Shown one piece after another: positions 46,494-54,839 of a stretch of 64,000 nucleotides of DNA. Source of the DNA: Paraburkholderia hospita (GTDB taxonomy: Bacteria; Pseudomonadota; Gammaproteobacteria; Burkholderiales; Burkholderiaceae). The first letter of the stretch is position 1. The number at the start of each line of letters is the position of its first letter. A program made the translations under genes and the position numbers. The notes below the pieces were generated by a model. The model worked only from the letters and a program-made list of their open reading frames with translations, did no database searches and was not told the DNA's origin. The stretch is taken from positions 1,674,001 through 1,738,000 of the forward strand of contig NZ_CP026107.1 in the NCBI RefSeq assembly GCF_002902965.1, in the 5' to 3' direction.

Positions 46494-46748
46494 GTGTCCG
46501 CCGTCATTGAACATCTCGAAGGCGAAGCGCGCGAGCGCCTGATTGTCTGGCTCACACGCCGCATGCAGGAGTGCAATATCACATTGGAAGCGCTGCAACA
46601 TGCGCTGCAGCAGGATATCGACGAAGCGAAACGGATCCGCTACCGCGATGCGTGGGGCAATACGTGGACGGGCGACGGCGAGCACCCGGAATGGCTGCGC
46701 CGCGCAGTGGCGGCGGGGCAAAGCGTCGATCACTTTCTGTGCGAGTGA
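46494..46748 (+). CDS. H-NS-family DNA-binding protein, short form
   Basis: 84 residues beginning at GTG, eight bases after GAGGA. The C-terminal half matches the H-NS DNA-binding domain: YRDAWGNTWTGDGEHPEWLR, then AAGQSVDHFLC. The N-terminal half is a single helical stretch (IEHLEGEARERLIVWLTRRM) much shorter than the dimerisation region of full-length H-NS-like proteins. It may form limited oligomers or modulate other H-NS members. A terminator lies 130 bases downstream. Confidence 0.8.
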   Translation: MSAVIEHLEGEARERLIVWLTRRMQECNITLEALQHALQQDIDEAKRIRYRDAWGNTWTGDGEHPEWLRRAVAAGQSVDHFLCE

Positions 46749-46878
46749 CGCGGCTGGCCAGCATGACGCGAACGACGCGAATGCGACATCTCGCGGGTCC
46801 TTAAGCGTCTCTTCATCTTGCCGTCCGTATCATGACGACGGTTCCTGTGTACCCCCTCGTAACCACGGGAACCGATTC

Positions 46879-46904
46879 AGCCGACGACGACGTCGGCTTT
46901 TTTT
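46879..46904 (+). terminator. Rho-independent terminator
   Basis: AGCCGACG (46879-46886) pairs with CGTCGGCT (46891-46898) over an ACGA loop, followed by a seven-base T run. It is oriented for the H-NS-like gene on the plus strand and sits just before the 3' end of the convergent PilZ gene. Confidence 0.83.
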
Positions 46905-46934
46905 CGCGCCGATCCAGGCGCGCAGCGGCTGGCG

Positions 46935-47846
46935 CTATGCGTGGCGCTCGGGCGGCACGGCCCCCGTCAGCACGTCCAGCACATACTCCTTGACCAGCGC
47001 GCGCACGTCGCCCGACGTATTGCCGAACTCGGCGCCCACCAGGGTTTCCCCGTCCTTCGTGCGGCGGTTGCGCGCGATGCAGTTCAACGGCGCCGTACGC
47101 ACGCGGCCGGCACGCGCGAGCGGCAGCGAGAGCTTGAAGTGCTCGCCGGGCGCGAGCGAATTCGAGTTCGCGTTCACCAGCAGGCCGACGCCCGCAGCGC
47201 TCAGATCGACTGCGCGGACTTCCGTCCCCGCCATGGGCCGGTCGTTTTGCGAGAGGCGCGCCGTCACGTCAATGCCGACGCGCACATGCCGCCGCAGCGC
47301 ACGTGAGCGGACTTCCGTGGGGTAACGCAGATAAAGCACGTCGAACGGCGTCGCATGCCGGCCGATGACTTCCGACTCGAACGCATGGCGATAACGCCCC
47401 GCGATGAACTGTCCTTCGACAGCCTCGCCCGCCGCGAACGCTGGATCGACGCCCGCGCCCGCGAGCAGCAGGCTGACGTCGTCGAGCGCGCCGACGAAGC
47501 GGGTGCGCGAGGAAATGGCCGGGCCGTTTGCCAGCGTGATCACGAAGTCTTCGGGGATGCAGCCCGACACGGGGAATGGACCCACGAGCGTCTGGTCTTC
47601 ATGGCCGCGCCGCGCGCGCCCGGCGGACGCGGGGGTGGTGTCCGCGTCCTCGGGTGTGGCGTCGTCGCGGCGCTCGCCGGTGAACGGATGCCTGAACGGC
47701 CCTTGCGCGAAGAGCCGCTCGCATTGCATCGCGCTGTGAACGATGTGCCCGCGCGCCATCAGCAGCCTGCCGTCCGCCGTGTAGACGGAAAACGGCAGTG
47801 GAACGCCGATCGTGACTTCCCGTTGCGACAGCGGCACCAACGGCAT
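46935..47846 (-). CDS. PilZ-domain (YcgR-like) c-di-GMP effector
   Basis: 303 residues. The C-terminal PilZ domain shows the c-di-GMP binding residues: basic ALRRHVRVGIDVTARLSQND near 195-214, and VRAVDLSAAGVGLLV near 225 for the DxSxxG motif. The N-terminal 180 residues resemble a YcgR-type domain (ITLANGPAISSRTRFVGALD). YcgR-like proteins slow flagella or alter exopolysaccharide when c-di-GMP rises. The start follows AGAGGAG. No motility genes are adjacent. Confidence 0.82.
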   Translation of the reverse strand: MPLVPLSQREVTIGVPLPFSVYTADGRLLMARGHIVHSAMQCERLFAQGPFRHPFTGERRDDATPEDADTTPASAGRARRGHEDQTLVGPFPVSGCIPEDFVITLANGPAISSRTRFVGALDDVSLLLAGAGVDPAFAAGEAVEGQFIAGRYRHAFESEVIGRHATPFDVLYLRYPTEVRSRALRRHVRVGIDVTARLSQNDRPMAGTEVRAVDLSAAGVGLLVNANSNSLAPGEHFKLSLPLARAGRVRTAPLNCIARNRRTKDGETLVGAEFGNTSGDVRALVKEYVLDVLTGAVPPERHA

Positions 47847-48160
47847 GACTCGTTCTCTCCTCTCGAATTTTTTACCGCATCGCATTCGTGCAGTGCGCGC
47901 AGCGCGTGCAGGCAGCAAGTATGCACGACGTGGCCGCCCGGACCAACCTGGCAAACGTTTGTCTGACTCGATTGTTTGGACAGACGCATGCAAAACGCCG
48001 TCGCGCGCAACGCCGGACCCGCAAAGGTTGGTTTCCAGCGGCTCAAGAATCTTCGCGGCGGCGCGTCCCTATAATGGCCGCCATTACCGGCGTTTGCGTT
48101 ACTGCGTTTCGCGTGCTATCACGGGACAACCCGCCCGCCTATTGCACAGGACAATTCGAC
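47847..48160. other. 314-base gap with a probable promoter
   Basis: Between the divergent PilZ and VOC genes. An exact TATAAT occurs at 48070-48075 on the plus strand, about 85 bases before the VOC start, but the -35 region is unconvincing. No gene or repeat is visible in the rest. Confidence 0.4.
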
Positions 48161-48586
48161 ATGACTACCCAGGCACTCACCTCCGGCATCGATCACGTTG
48201 GTCTCGCCGTGCGCGATCTGAACCTGACGCGCGATTTCTTCGTCGAATGCCTGCACTGGAAGCAGGTCGGCGAAAAGCCGGACTACCCCGCCGCGTTCGT
48301 GTCGGATGGACACGTGATGCTGACGCTGTGGCAAGTCACCAATCAGGCGAACCTCGTGGCGTTCGACCGCAAGACCAACGTTGGCCTTCATCATCTTGCG
48401 TTGCGTGTCGGCAGCGAAGAGGCGCTCAACGAGATTTTCGCGCGCGTCTCGCAGTGGCCCGGCGTCAAGGTCGAGTTCGCGCCGGAGAACCTCGGCGCTG
48501 GACCGAAGCGTCACACGATGATCTACGAACCCGGCGGCATCCGGCTCGAGTTCGACTTCGATTCGCGTCTGAAGGCGGCTGGCTGA
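48161..48586 (+). CDS. VOC/glyoxalase-superfamily protein
   Basis: 141 residues, a single VOC domain: IDHVGLAVRDLNLTRDFFVE at the start, VMLTLWQVTNQANLVAFDRK, VGLHHLALRV, and EPGGIRLEFDFD at the end. The His and Glu positions typical of metal-binding VOC enzymes are present (His in IDHVGL and GLHHLA, Glu in IRLEFDF). It is cytoplasmic. The reaction cannot be determined. The start follows AGGACA. A hairpin lies 49 bases after the stop. Confidence 0.85.
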   Translation: MTTQALTSGIDHVGLAVRDLNLTRDFFVECLHWKQVGEKPDYPAAFVSDGHVMLTLWQVTNQANLVAFDRKTNVGLHHLALRVGSEEALNEIFARVSQWPGVKVEFAPENLGAGPKRHTMIYEPGGIRLEFDFDSRLKAAG

Positions 48587-48634
48587 GCAGCGCATCGCGC
48601 TCGCCAACCCCTGATCCATGACGGGCAGAAAAGG

Positions 48635-48674
48635 CCGCGGTGATGAGCTATCACCGCGGGTGATACCCCTATCA
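48635..48674 (+). promoter_or_regulatory. Stem-loop and two TGAT-ATCA boxes before a LysR gene
   Basis: CCGCGGTGAT (48635-48644) and ATCACCGCGG (48650-48659) form a perfect 10-base inverted repeat. Directly after it, TGATACCCCTATCA (48661-48674) is a second symmetric box. They sit 82-120 bases upstream of the LysR gene at 48756. They could be LysR-type operators used for autoregulation, or the first could help terminate the VOC gene transcript, although no T run follows. Confidence 0.42.
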
Positions 48675-48755
48675 AAACAAACCGCGCGTTCTCCTCGTGA
48701 TCTGTTGCTAGAGTGATGCCAGTGCAGTTGGGCAGCAACAGAGCAGAGGTTGAGC

Positions 48756-49703
48756 ATGGACCAGCTTTACATGTTGAGGGCGTTCGTCTCGGCGGCGCAG
48801 CATCAGAGTTTCAGCAAGGCGGCGACCTCGCTGGGCGTGACGACTGGCTCCATTTCGAAGGCCATTGCGAAGCTGGAAGCTTCCATCCAGACGCGCGTGC
48901 TCCATCGCACGACGCGCTCCGTCACGCTGACGGAAGAAGCGCAATCCTATTACCTCAGTTGCTGCCGCCTGCTCGATGAACTCGACGAAGCGAATCGCCG
49001 CATCATGCGCGAGCGCGAAGTCGACAGCGGCAAGCTGCGTCTGGTGATTCATCCGATGCTGGTGAGCGAAACGTTCTCGCAGTTCCTGTCCAGTTACCGC
49101 GCCGTCGCGCCGAACGTGAACCTCGTCGTTTCCGTGGATGAAGGCGCCGTCAATCTCTATGACGGACAGTTCGACATGGCGATGCTTCCGCCGCATCAGG
49201 TCGAGCAGTCGGCTGTCATTCGCAGAACTTTGTTCAAGTCGTCGCGCTCGCTGGTCGCATCCGCGGATTATCTTGCGCAACGCGGCACGCCGCATTGCGC
49301 GGCGGATCTCACCGAGCACTTTCTGCTGTTGCCGTCCCAATCGCGCCAGCGAAGCACGAACTATGTGCAGGTGATCGAAAACGGCGCGCCTGTGCAGGTA
49401 ATCCCGATGTCGTCGATGGACGGCAACGACGTGCTGTTACGCGCGGCGGCGCTGGCGGGCGCTGGCATTGCGGAGTTACCGGAAGCGATGGCGCGGGAAG
49501 ATGTGGCGATGGGCAAGCTGGTGCCCGTGTTGCCTGGCTGCTCGATCTCGGATAGCGAAGTCGAAATTTGCCTGTTCTATTCGCACCGGGAATTGCTGCC
49601 CGCGCGCTTCAGAACGTTTGTCGACTTTTGCACCGAGTTCTTTCGTCTCAACAGCGCACGGCGGCGGGCGCCCTTGCTGGAAGCCCAACCGCAGGCTGCT
49701 TAA
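48756..49703 (+). CDS. LysR-family transcriptional regulator
   Basis: 315 residues from an ATG that follows AGAGGT. MDQLYMLRAFVSAAQHQSFS, LEASIQTRVLHRTTRSVTLT and the effector domain to VDFCTEFFR place it in the CrgA-like LysR branch. It follows the VOC gene on the same strand and converges with another LysR gene 9 bases after its stop. No obvious target operon is divergent from it. Symmetric boxes upstream may allow autoregulation. Confidence 0.87.
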   Translation: MDQLYMLRAFVSAAQHQSFSKAATSLGVTTGSISKAIAKLEASIQTRVLHRTTRSVTLTEEAQSYYLSCCRLLDELDEANRRIMREREVDSGKLRLVIHPMLVSETFSQFLSSYRAVAPNVNLVVSVDEGAVNLYDGQFDMAMLPPHQVEQSAVIRRTLFKSSRSLVASADYLAQRGTPHCAADLTEHFLLLPSQSRQRSTNYVQVIENGAPVQVIPMSSMDGNDVLLRAAALAGAGIAELPEAMAREDVAMGKLVPVLPGCSISDSEVEICLFYSHRELLPARFRTFVDFCTEFFRLNSARRRAPLLEAQPQAA

Positions 49704-49712
49704 GCTGCTGAC

Positions 49713-50600
49713 TTAGGCTGCCGCCATCACAGGGCCGAGACGCGAGCGCGTCACTTCGACGAATGCCTGCATCGCGCTCGAAACGTAGGCGTCATGCCGA
49801 CGAATAAAGAGCGTGGCGACCTGCGCCTTCTCCGGCGGCAACGAATGAAGCGCGACGATATCCTGCTCGGCCGCGCTCGACACTACACCACGCGGCAACA
49901 GCGTCACGCCGATACCCGCCGCGACGCACGCGATAATCGCATCGAGCGAACCGAATTCGAGCGGCGTGGCCGTCACGATACCCATTTCCGCCAGCAGCGC
50001 TTCCAGCCGCTGACGATACGAACAACCCAATCTGAACACGATGGTCTTGAGGTCGGGCACGGCGCGCAGCGCATCTATCGAACGCAGGTTGCGCGGCGTC
50101 ACCAGCACCAGTTCTTCCTGAAAGATCATCTCGGCATGCAGCTCCGGATGTTCGACGGGGCCTGCGACAAACGCGCCATCGAGTCGGCACGCGGCGACCT
50201 CTTCCGTCAGGCTGCAACTCGTGCCCGTAGTCAGAGAGAGGCGCACTTGCGGATAGATTCTGGCGAAGTTGCTCAGTATCGGCGAAAGGCGCAATGCGGC
50301 CGTCGTTTCGAGCGTGCCTAAAGCGAGCGCGCCGGCGGGCGGGCCGTCGTCGAGCGCCGCGAGCCGCGCGTCCGCGAGCAGTTTCGCAATGCGCGCCGCG
50401 TACGGCAGCATGCGTTGCCCAGCGGGCGTCAGGCTGACGCCGCGCACATGACGCTGAAACAGCGCGACACCGATTTCCCGTTCGAGAGACCGGATTCGCG
50501 CTGTCACGTTGGACTGAACGGTATGAAGTTCGGCAGCCGCCCGGTTCATGCTGCCGTGACGGGCCACTGCCTCGAACACCTTGAGGTCGGCGACATCCAT
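49713..50600 (-). CDS. LysR-family regulator next to a tautomerase/MmgE operon
   Basis: 295 residues: MDVADLKVFEAVARHGSMNR, then TVQSNVTARIRSLEREIGVA and FQRHVRGVSLTPAGQRMLPY for the DNA-binding domain, followed by the effector domain. It lies downstream of the MmgE/PrpD and tautomerase genes on the same strand and may regulate them. It is of the PtxR/YofA-like branch, distinct from the CrgA-like LysR genes elsewhere in the window. Confidence 0.86.
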   Translation of the reverse strand: MDVADLKVFEAVARHGSMNRAAAELHTVQSNVTARIRSLEREIGVALFQRHVRGVSLTPAGQRMLPYAARIAKLLADARLAALDDGPPAGALALGTLETTAALRLSPILSNFARIYPQVRLSLTTGTSCSLTEEVAACRLDGAFVAGPVEHPELHAEMIFQEELVLVTPRNLRSIDALRAVPDLKTIVFRLGCSYRQRLEALLAEMGIVTATPLEFGSLDAIIACVAAGIGVTLLPRGVVSSAAEQDIVALHSLPPEKAQVATLFIRRHDAYVSSAMQAFVEVTRSRLGPVMAAA

Positions 50601-50745
50601 GCTGTGTACCTCGATGAGATCGACAAGGCCTGGATACTGTCATCACAGGCCCGCACTGCGCTGCGGCGCAGGTCGATCGTCATCCTACACCAAAGCCGGA
50701 TTGTGCATCGGCGCGCTGATCACAGCCATTGCTTCTGGCAAGGCC

Positions 50746-50952
50746 TCAACCCGTCTTTTGGGCTTTGAATTCCTCGCCATTGATACGGCTCGATATGCTG
50801 ATGTTCTCGCGCGGATGCTCATGCAGGATCACATTGATGATCTTCGGGTCGGAACCGATCGCGTCGTGCGTGACCTGAATGATGTCGCGCATCAGTTGCT
50901 CGCGGCGCGCCGGTGTCAATCCAGCGGCGATATGGCATTCGATAAAAGGCAT
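50746..50952 (-). CDS. 4-oxalocrotonate tautomerase-family protein with Pro1
   Basis: 68 residues starting MPFIECHIAAGLTPARREQL. After removal of Met the N-terminus is Pro, the catalytic base of 4-OT family tautomerases. The helix and second strand (DPKIINVILHEHPRENISI) fit the usual 60-70 residue subunit. Members catalyse keto-enol tautomerisation, hydration-dehalogenation or related reactions as hexamers. It lies 19 bases after a second tautomerase-like gene that lacks Pro1, suggesting a mixed oligomer. Confidence 0.87.
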   Translation of the reverse strand: MPFIECHIAAGLTPARREQLMRDIIQVTHDAIGSDPKIINVILHEHPRENISISSRINGEEFKAQKTG

Positions 50953-50971
50953 GCTGATACTCCTGCGATGT

Positions 50972-51202
50972 TTATTTGAGGCGGCTGATCAGTTCTTTGT
51001 CGTTGGCTGCGCCTTCCACGTATTCGGGAAGATGCTCGCCATGCTCGACGAAGTTGATACCCCTGCCCTCGCGAAACACAATGAAGATGTCGTTCTTCGT
51101 TTCGCCTGTCGCCTCGCTGACCACACGCAGCAGACCCGCTGCAAGCTGACGTTTCTGTTCGTCCGTTCTACCGTATCGCATGTCACATGAAATCAGGGCC
51201 AT
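50972..51202 (-). CDS. Tautomerase-fold protein with Ala1 in place of Pro1
   Basis: 76 residues: MALISCDMRYGRTDEQKRQL, then EATGETKNDIFIVFREGRGI and NFVEHGEHL. The fold is that of 4-OT family subunits. The residue exposed after Met removal would be Ala, so the catalytic proline is missing. No alternative start gives a Pro. It could be an inactive partner subunit of the Pro1 protein encoded next, or catalyse without an amino-terminal base. It is 26 bases downstream of the MmgE/PrpD gene. Confidence 0.8.
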   Translation of the reverse strand: MALISCDMRYGRTDEQKRQLAAGLLRVVSEATGETKNDIFIVFREGRGINFVEHGEHLPEYVEGAANDKELISRLK

Positions 51203-51228
51203 TCGAATCTCCTGTATGCCTGAATCAA

Positions 51229-52638
51229 TTATTGAATTCCCGGATGCTTTGCCGGGTACACCGCTTCTCGATTGACTTTCGTGAGGAGTTGCATCAACTC
51301 AGAGATCTTGTGTTCTTCGAGTCTGGAAACGAGATCGACGATCTGGCCACGCAGCGTTTCGTCCGCATAGGGCTCGCTGAGCCAGTTGAATTTTTCGACA
51401 GTCCGCTCCCATGTGAACGGATTGTCGAGACCGCCTTCGAAGCCCACATGCTCCTTCGACACAACACGGCCATCGCGGCAGCGGATCGTGACGCGCGTAT
51501 TCAATGCCTTCGGGTATTGGGCCGAAAAGGCGGCGTCGGGACGTATCGTGACTTTCTTCAGCAGCGCTTGCGCGTCGACTGCCTGGACGCGCGCGGGTTC
51601 CAGTTGAGCGGGACCGACCTGATCGTCGAGCAAGGCCGCGGCAATCAGATACTTGAGGTTATAGTCGGCCTGCTCTTTCTTTTGCGGATCGTCTTTCGCA
51701 CCGAAGCCGCCACCGCCCGCGATGTCATAGCCCATCTGGAAGATGTCGCAAACCACATCTTCGACGTCGCCGCCCGTTATGCCGTGTGCACGCTTCAGTT
51801 CCAGCGTGGCTTCGAGCACGGGTTGGCCGTGAATCAGCGAACAGTACTTCTTCATCACGGTCTGATGGATGACCTCCAGCCTCGAATCCTCCCAATCCAC
51901 TTCGACCGGCTGATCGAACATGCGCACGAGTCCGTTCGGTCCTTCGAAAAGACGTAGCGGGCCTGTAAAGCCACGCTTCGCAAGCGACGCCGAATAAACC
52001 GCCCGCATGCAGGTTATGCCGGGCGAAAAGCCCTTCCAGTACGACACGGGCTCGGAGTGAACGCAGGAGAGCGAGATGTTGTCGACGGTGGCGATGGCGA
52101 TCGCATGCGCGATTTGATCCGCGTCGAGGCCAAGCAATTTTCCCGAAGCGGCCGCTGACGAAATCGCAAGTTGAATTGCGTGGTTGAAACCCTTTGCCAT
52201 GACGGGAACGATTGCCGTAATGCGGCAGCCGATCTCATACGCAACCGCGAGCGCAAGCATGAACGATTCGCCGTCCGCCGATGCATGCTCGGCGGCGGCC
52301 AGTATCGCGCCGAAGTTGTCGCTCGGATGACAAAGACCGCCTGGCGACATGTAGCTGTCGAGCAGGTCCACGTAACGCACGAGCGCCGAGTTGTACAACG
52401 CCGCCTGATCCGGAGAAGTCGAGCCGCCGCCAATCAGCGTACAGGTGCCGCCGCTGCGATATTCGTCGAACTGCTCCCGGAGCGCCTTGAAAGGCGAGCC
52501 TGGCAATGCGGCGATTGCACACCCCAGGCTATCCAGGATGTTTCGCTTCAGCAAGTGCCGGGTCTGCGGCGTGAGATGACTGACGTGCGCAACGTCGGCA
52601 AACCGCCCGATACGTTCGACAGCGGTAAGAGTGCTCAT
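51229..52638 (-). CDS. MmgE/PrpD-family dehydratase or decarboxylase
   Basis: 469 residues, the usual length. Typical segments include SLGCAIAALPGSPFKALREQ, LYNSALVRYVDLLDSYMSPG, CHPSDNFGAILAAAEHASAD and VMAKGFNHAIQLAISSAAAS. PrpD dehydrates 2-methylcitrate, and relatives decarboxylate cis-aconitate to itaconate. The substrate here is unknown. I take the ATG at MSTLTAVERIG. It heads a run with two tautomerases and a LysR gene, suggesting degradation of an unsaturated dicarboxylic or keto acid. Confidence 0.88.
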   Translation of the reverse strand: MSTLTAVERIGRFADVAHVSHLTPQTRHLLKRNILDSLGCAIAALPGSPFKALREQFDEYRSGGTCTLIGGGSTSPDQAALYNSALVRYVDLLDSYMSPGGLCHPSDNFGAILAAAEHASADGESFMLALAVAYEIGCRITAIVPVMAKGFNHAIQLAISSAAASGKLLGLDADQIAHAIAIATVDNISLSCVHSEPVSYWKGFSPGITCMRAVYSASLAKRGFTGPLRLFEGPNGLVRMFDQPVEVDWEDSRLEVIHQTVMKKYCSLIHGQPVLEATLELKRAHGITGGDVEDVVCDIFQMGYDIAGGGGFGAKDDPQKKEQADYNLKYLIAAALLDDQVGPAQLEPARVQAVDAQALLKKVTIRPDAAFSAQYPKALNTRVTIRCRDGRVVSKEHVGFEGGLDNPFTWERTVEKFNWLSEPYADETLRGQIVDLVSRLEEHKISELMQLLTKVNREAVYPAKHPGIQ

Positions 52639-52720
52639 GGCTTGAAGGTCTCGCGTGAAGAACGGGTGACTCAATGTCGCACCGCTCACTGCGGAGATCA
52701 AGCGAAGGGTTTGGATACCG

Positions 52721-52739
52721 CTATCTGTAGCGCTGATAG
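52721..52739. promoter_or_regulatory. Inverted repeat in the divergent MmgE/hydrolase promoter region
   Basis: CTATC (52721-52725) and GATAG (52735-52739) form a short inverted repeat with a 9-base spacer, about 83 bases upstream of the MmgE/PrpD start and 130 upstream of the Tat-exported hydrolase. Size and place fit a LysR operator shared by both divergent genes. The arms are short, so this may be chance. Confidence 0.35.
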
Positions 52740-52867
52740 TGACGACGCTTTTTCAGGCATTACTTTTCGCCTACAAAACGCTACACAGGCGATGTACGGC
52801 AGACACAAATCAGATACATGCACACGTTTCAATCTTCCGACGCTTATCCTCGAAGAGATTGATTATC

Positions 52868-53917
52868 GTGTCAGAAGAGTTATCTAATCGCCGCCGCTTT
52901 ATGTTCGCGGCCGCAGCAAGCGTCGCAACGTTGACGACGCTCGGCAACATGCCGCATGCGCTTGCTGCATCGACTCGCGACGCCTCAGCGTCCGCAACGC
53001 CGCTAACAACGCTTCCTGTACGCCAGGTTCGCACGGATCTGCTCGACATCGGCTATCACGAAGCGGGACCCGCCGAAGGCCGCCCCATCATTCTTCTCCA
53101 CGGCTTTCCGTACGACATTCACAGTTACGTGGACGTCGCGCCCATGCTCGCAGCGCAGGGCTTTCGCGTAATCGTGCCGTATCTGCGCGGCTTCGGAACG
53201 ACGCGCCTTCTGTCGGCGGATACGCCGCGCGCCGGTCAGCAGGCGGCCGTCGGCCAGGACGTGATCGAACTGATGAATGCACTGGATATTCCCGAGGCTG
53301 TGCTCGCCGGATATGATTGGGGCGGACGCGCGGCTTGCGTCGTCGCCGCTATCAAGCCTTCGCGCTGCATCGGCCTGGTTTCCGTGAACAGCTATCTGAT
53401 CCAGGATATCGCCAAAGCGGGCGCGCCGCTGCCGCCTGGCATCGAACGCGGCCTCTGGTATCAGTATTATTTTCAGACCGAACGTGGCCGTGCGGGACTC
53501 GAAGCCAATCGACGCGAGCTTGCGCACATTCTGTGGAAGAACAATTCGCCGACGTGGCATTTCGACGAAGCGACCTTCGAGCGTTCGGCGAAAGCATTCG
53601 ACAATCCCGACTTCGTGGATATCGTCATCCATTCATACCGGCATCGCCTCGGCCTTGCAGCCGGCTATCCGCAATACGACGAGATCGAGAAGAAGCTCGC
53701 GTCGATTCCACCTATTACTGTGCCGACTATCACACTGGATGGCCTCGCGGACGGCGTGATCCCTGCCACCGACGGCCACGCATCCGCAGCGAAGTTCACC
53801 GGCCCGCGCATTCACCGACAGATTCCGAACGCGGGCCACAACCTGCCGCAGGAAGCGCCCAAAGCTTTCGCCGATGCCTGCGCGGAACTCGCGCGCAGCG
53901 GCAAGTGGAGAACCTGA
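52868..53917 (+). CDS. Tat-exported alpha/beta hydrolase
   Basis: 349 residues starting at GTG, the first start that keeps the whole twin-arginine signal NRRRFMFAAAASVATLTTLG, ending near HALAAS. The hydrolase shows LLHGFPYDIHSYVDVAPMLA, the nucleophile elbow AGYDWGGRAACV with Asp rather than Ser, and a late NAGHNLPQEAPK for the His. The Asp nucleophile suggests epoxide hydrolase-like or dehalogenase-like chemistry in the periplasm. An inner ATG would lose the arginines. It is divergent from the MmgE/PrpD gene. Confidence 0.83.
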   Translation: MSEELSNRRRFMFAAAASVATLTTLGNMPHALAASTRDASASATPLTTLPVRQVRTDLLDIGYHEAGPAEGRPIILLHGFPYDIHSYVDVAPMLAAQGFRVIVPYLRGFGTTRLLSADTPRAGQQAAVGQDVIELMNALDIPEAVLAGYDWGGRAACVVAAIKPSRCIGLVSVNSYLIQDIAKAGAPLPPGIERGLWYQYYFQTERGRAGLEANRRELAHILWKNNSPTWHFDEATFERSAKAFDNPDFVDIVIHSYRHRLGLAAGYPQYDEIEKKLASIPPITVPTITLDGLADGVIPATDGHASAAKFTGPRIHRQIPNAGHNLPQEAPKAFADACAELARSGKWRT

Positions 53918-53920
53918 GCT

Positions 53921-54061
53921 TTATCGTGCAACGCGCGCCGATGTTTTCCGGCGCTTTTGCTGCACGCCGCTTGCCGTCATCAGATCGCACTGAACGGGAT
54001 GAGTGATTTCCGTTGCAAGCCCGCCCGCGAGAAAGAAGAAGATTGCCAAAAGCCGTTTCAT
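53921..54061 (-). CDS. Small 46-residue exported or membrane peptide
   Basis: The ATG is preceded by GGAGG at six bases, an excellent ribosome site. The product starts MKRLLAIFFFLAGGLATEIT, a short hydrophobic signal or anchor, and ends with a basic segment (QQKRRKTSARVAR). The stop lies three bases after the stop of the convergent hydrolase gene. No family is recognised. Its hydrophobic-then-basic pattern would suit a small membrane peptide. Confidence 0.6.
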   Translation of the reverse strand: MKRLLAIFFFLAGGLATEITHPVQCDLMTASGVQQKRRKTSARVAR

Positions 54062-54240
54062 GATTGCCTCCAACATTGATTCACGCCTTTGTTATAGCGC
54101 AGAACATGCGCCCATTTGTGTCCCAATGTATCGAAGCACCCCACTGATACAAGACGATTCAAACACGCGACACGGCGACACAGCAGAGATACGCGAGGAC
54201 GTTCAAATACAGCCATGTCTTCCAATCAAAGGACGCTGAC

Positions 54241-54792
54241 ATGTTCTCCCGAATCAAAACCCTGACTACCGTCGTTGCCATTGCCGCCGTTGCCGGGCTG
54301 GGTGCAATGGTCGCCAACAGCGGCGCCGCGACGGCCGTTCCTGCCGAAAACAACCGCGCTGCGCCGGAATTCGCCGGAATCGATCAATGGCTGAATTCAC
54401 CGCCTCTGACCATGCAGCAATTGCGCGGAAAAGTCGTGCTCGTCGATTTCTGGACGTACACATGCATCAACTGCGTCAATACGCTGCCGCATGTCGAGAA
54501 GCTGTATCAGAAGTACAAGGATCAAGGCCTTGTCGTCGTCGGCGTGCATACGCCTGAATACGCGTTCGAGCGCGAGACGAAAAAGGTGAAGGCGGCGATT
54601 GCCGAATACGGGCTGCATTACCCCGTCGCGCAGGACAACCAGTACGCGACGTGGAACGCTTATGGCAACCAATACTGGCCGGCCGTCTATCTGATCGACA
54701 AGCAGGGGCACATCGTCTATAGCCATTTCGGCGAAGGCGATTACGACAAGACGGAAGCAGCCGTCCGCGAGCAACTGGCGCGTGCGGGTTGA
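54241..54792 (+). CDS. Thioredoxin-like (TlpA/DipZ-type) periplasmic thiol oxidoreductase
   Basis: 183 residues with an N-terminal signal or anchor (residues 8-32) and a thioredoxin fold containing the active site WTYTCINC near residue 76. GVHTPEYAFERETKKVKAAI and the cis-Pro region QYWPAVYLIDKQG are typical of the DipZ C-terminal type. It probably reduces or forms disulfides outside the cytoplasm, perhaps those of cysteine-rich exported proteins. The start follows AAGGAC. Its neighbours do not fix a partner. Confidence 0.87.
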   Translation: MFSRIKTLTTVVAIAAVAGLGAMVANSGAATAVPAENNRAAPEFAGIDQWLNSPPLTMQQLRGKVVLVDFWTYTCINCVNTLPHVEKLYQKYKDQGLVVVGVHTPEYAFERETKKVKAAIAEYGLHYPVAQDNQYATWNAYGNQYWPAVYLIDKQGHIVYSHFGEGDYDKTEAAVREQLARAG

Positions 54793-54839
54793 TGTTGGCA
54801 GACGTGGCTAAAGCGCGGCGTGTGTGCCGCGCCATCCGC

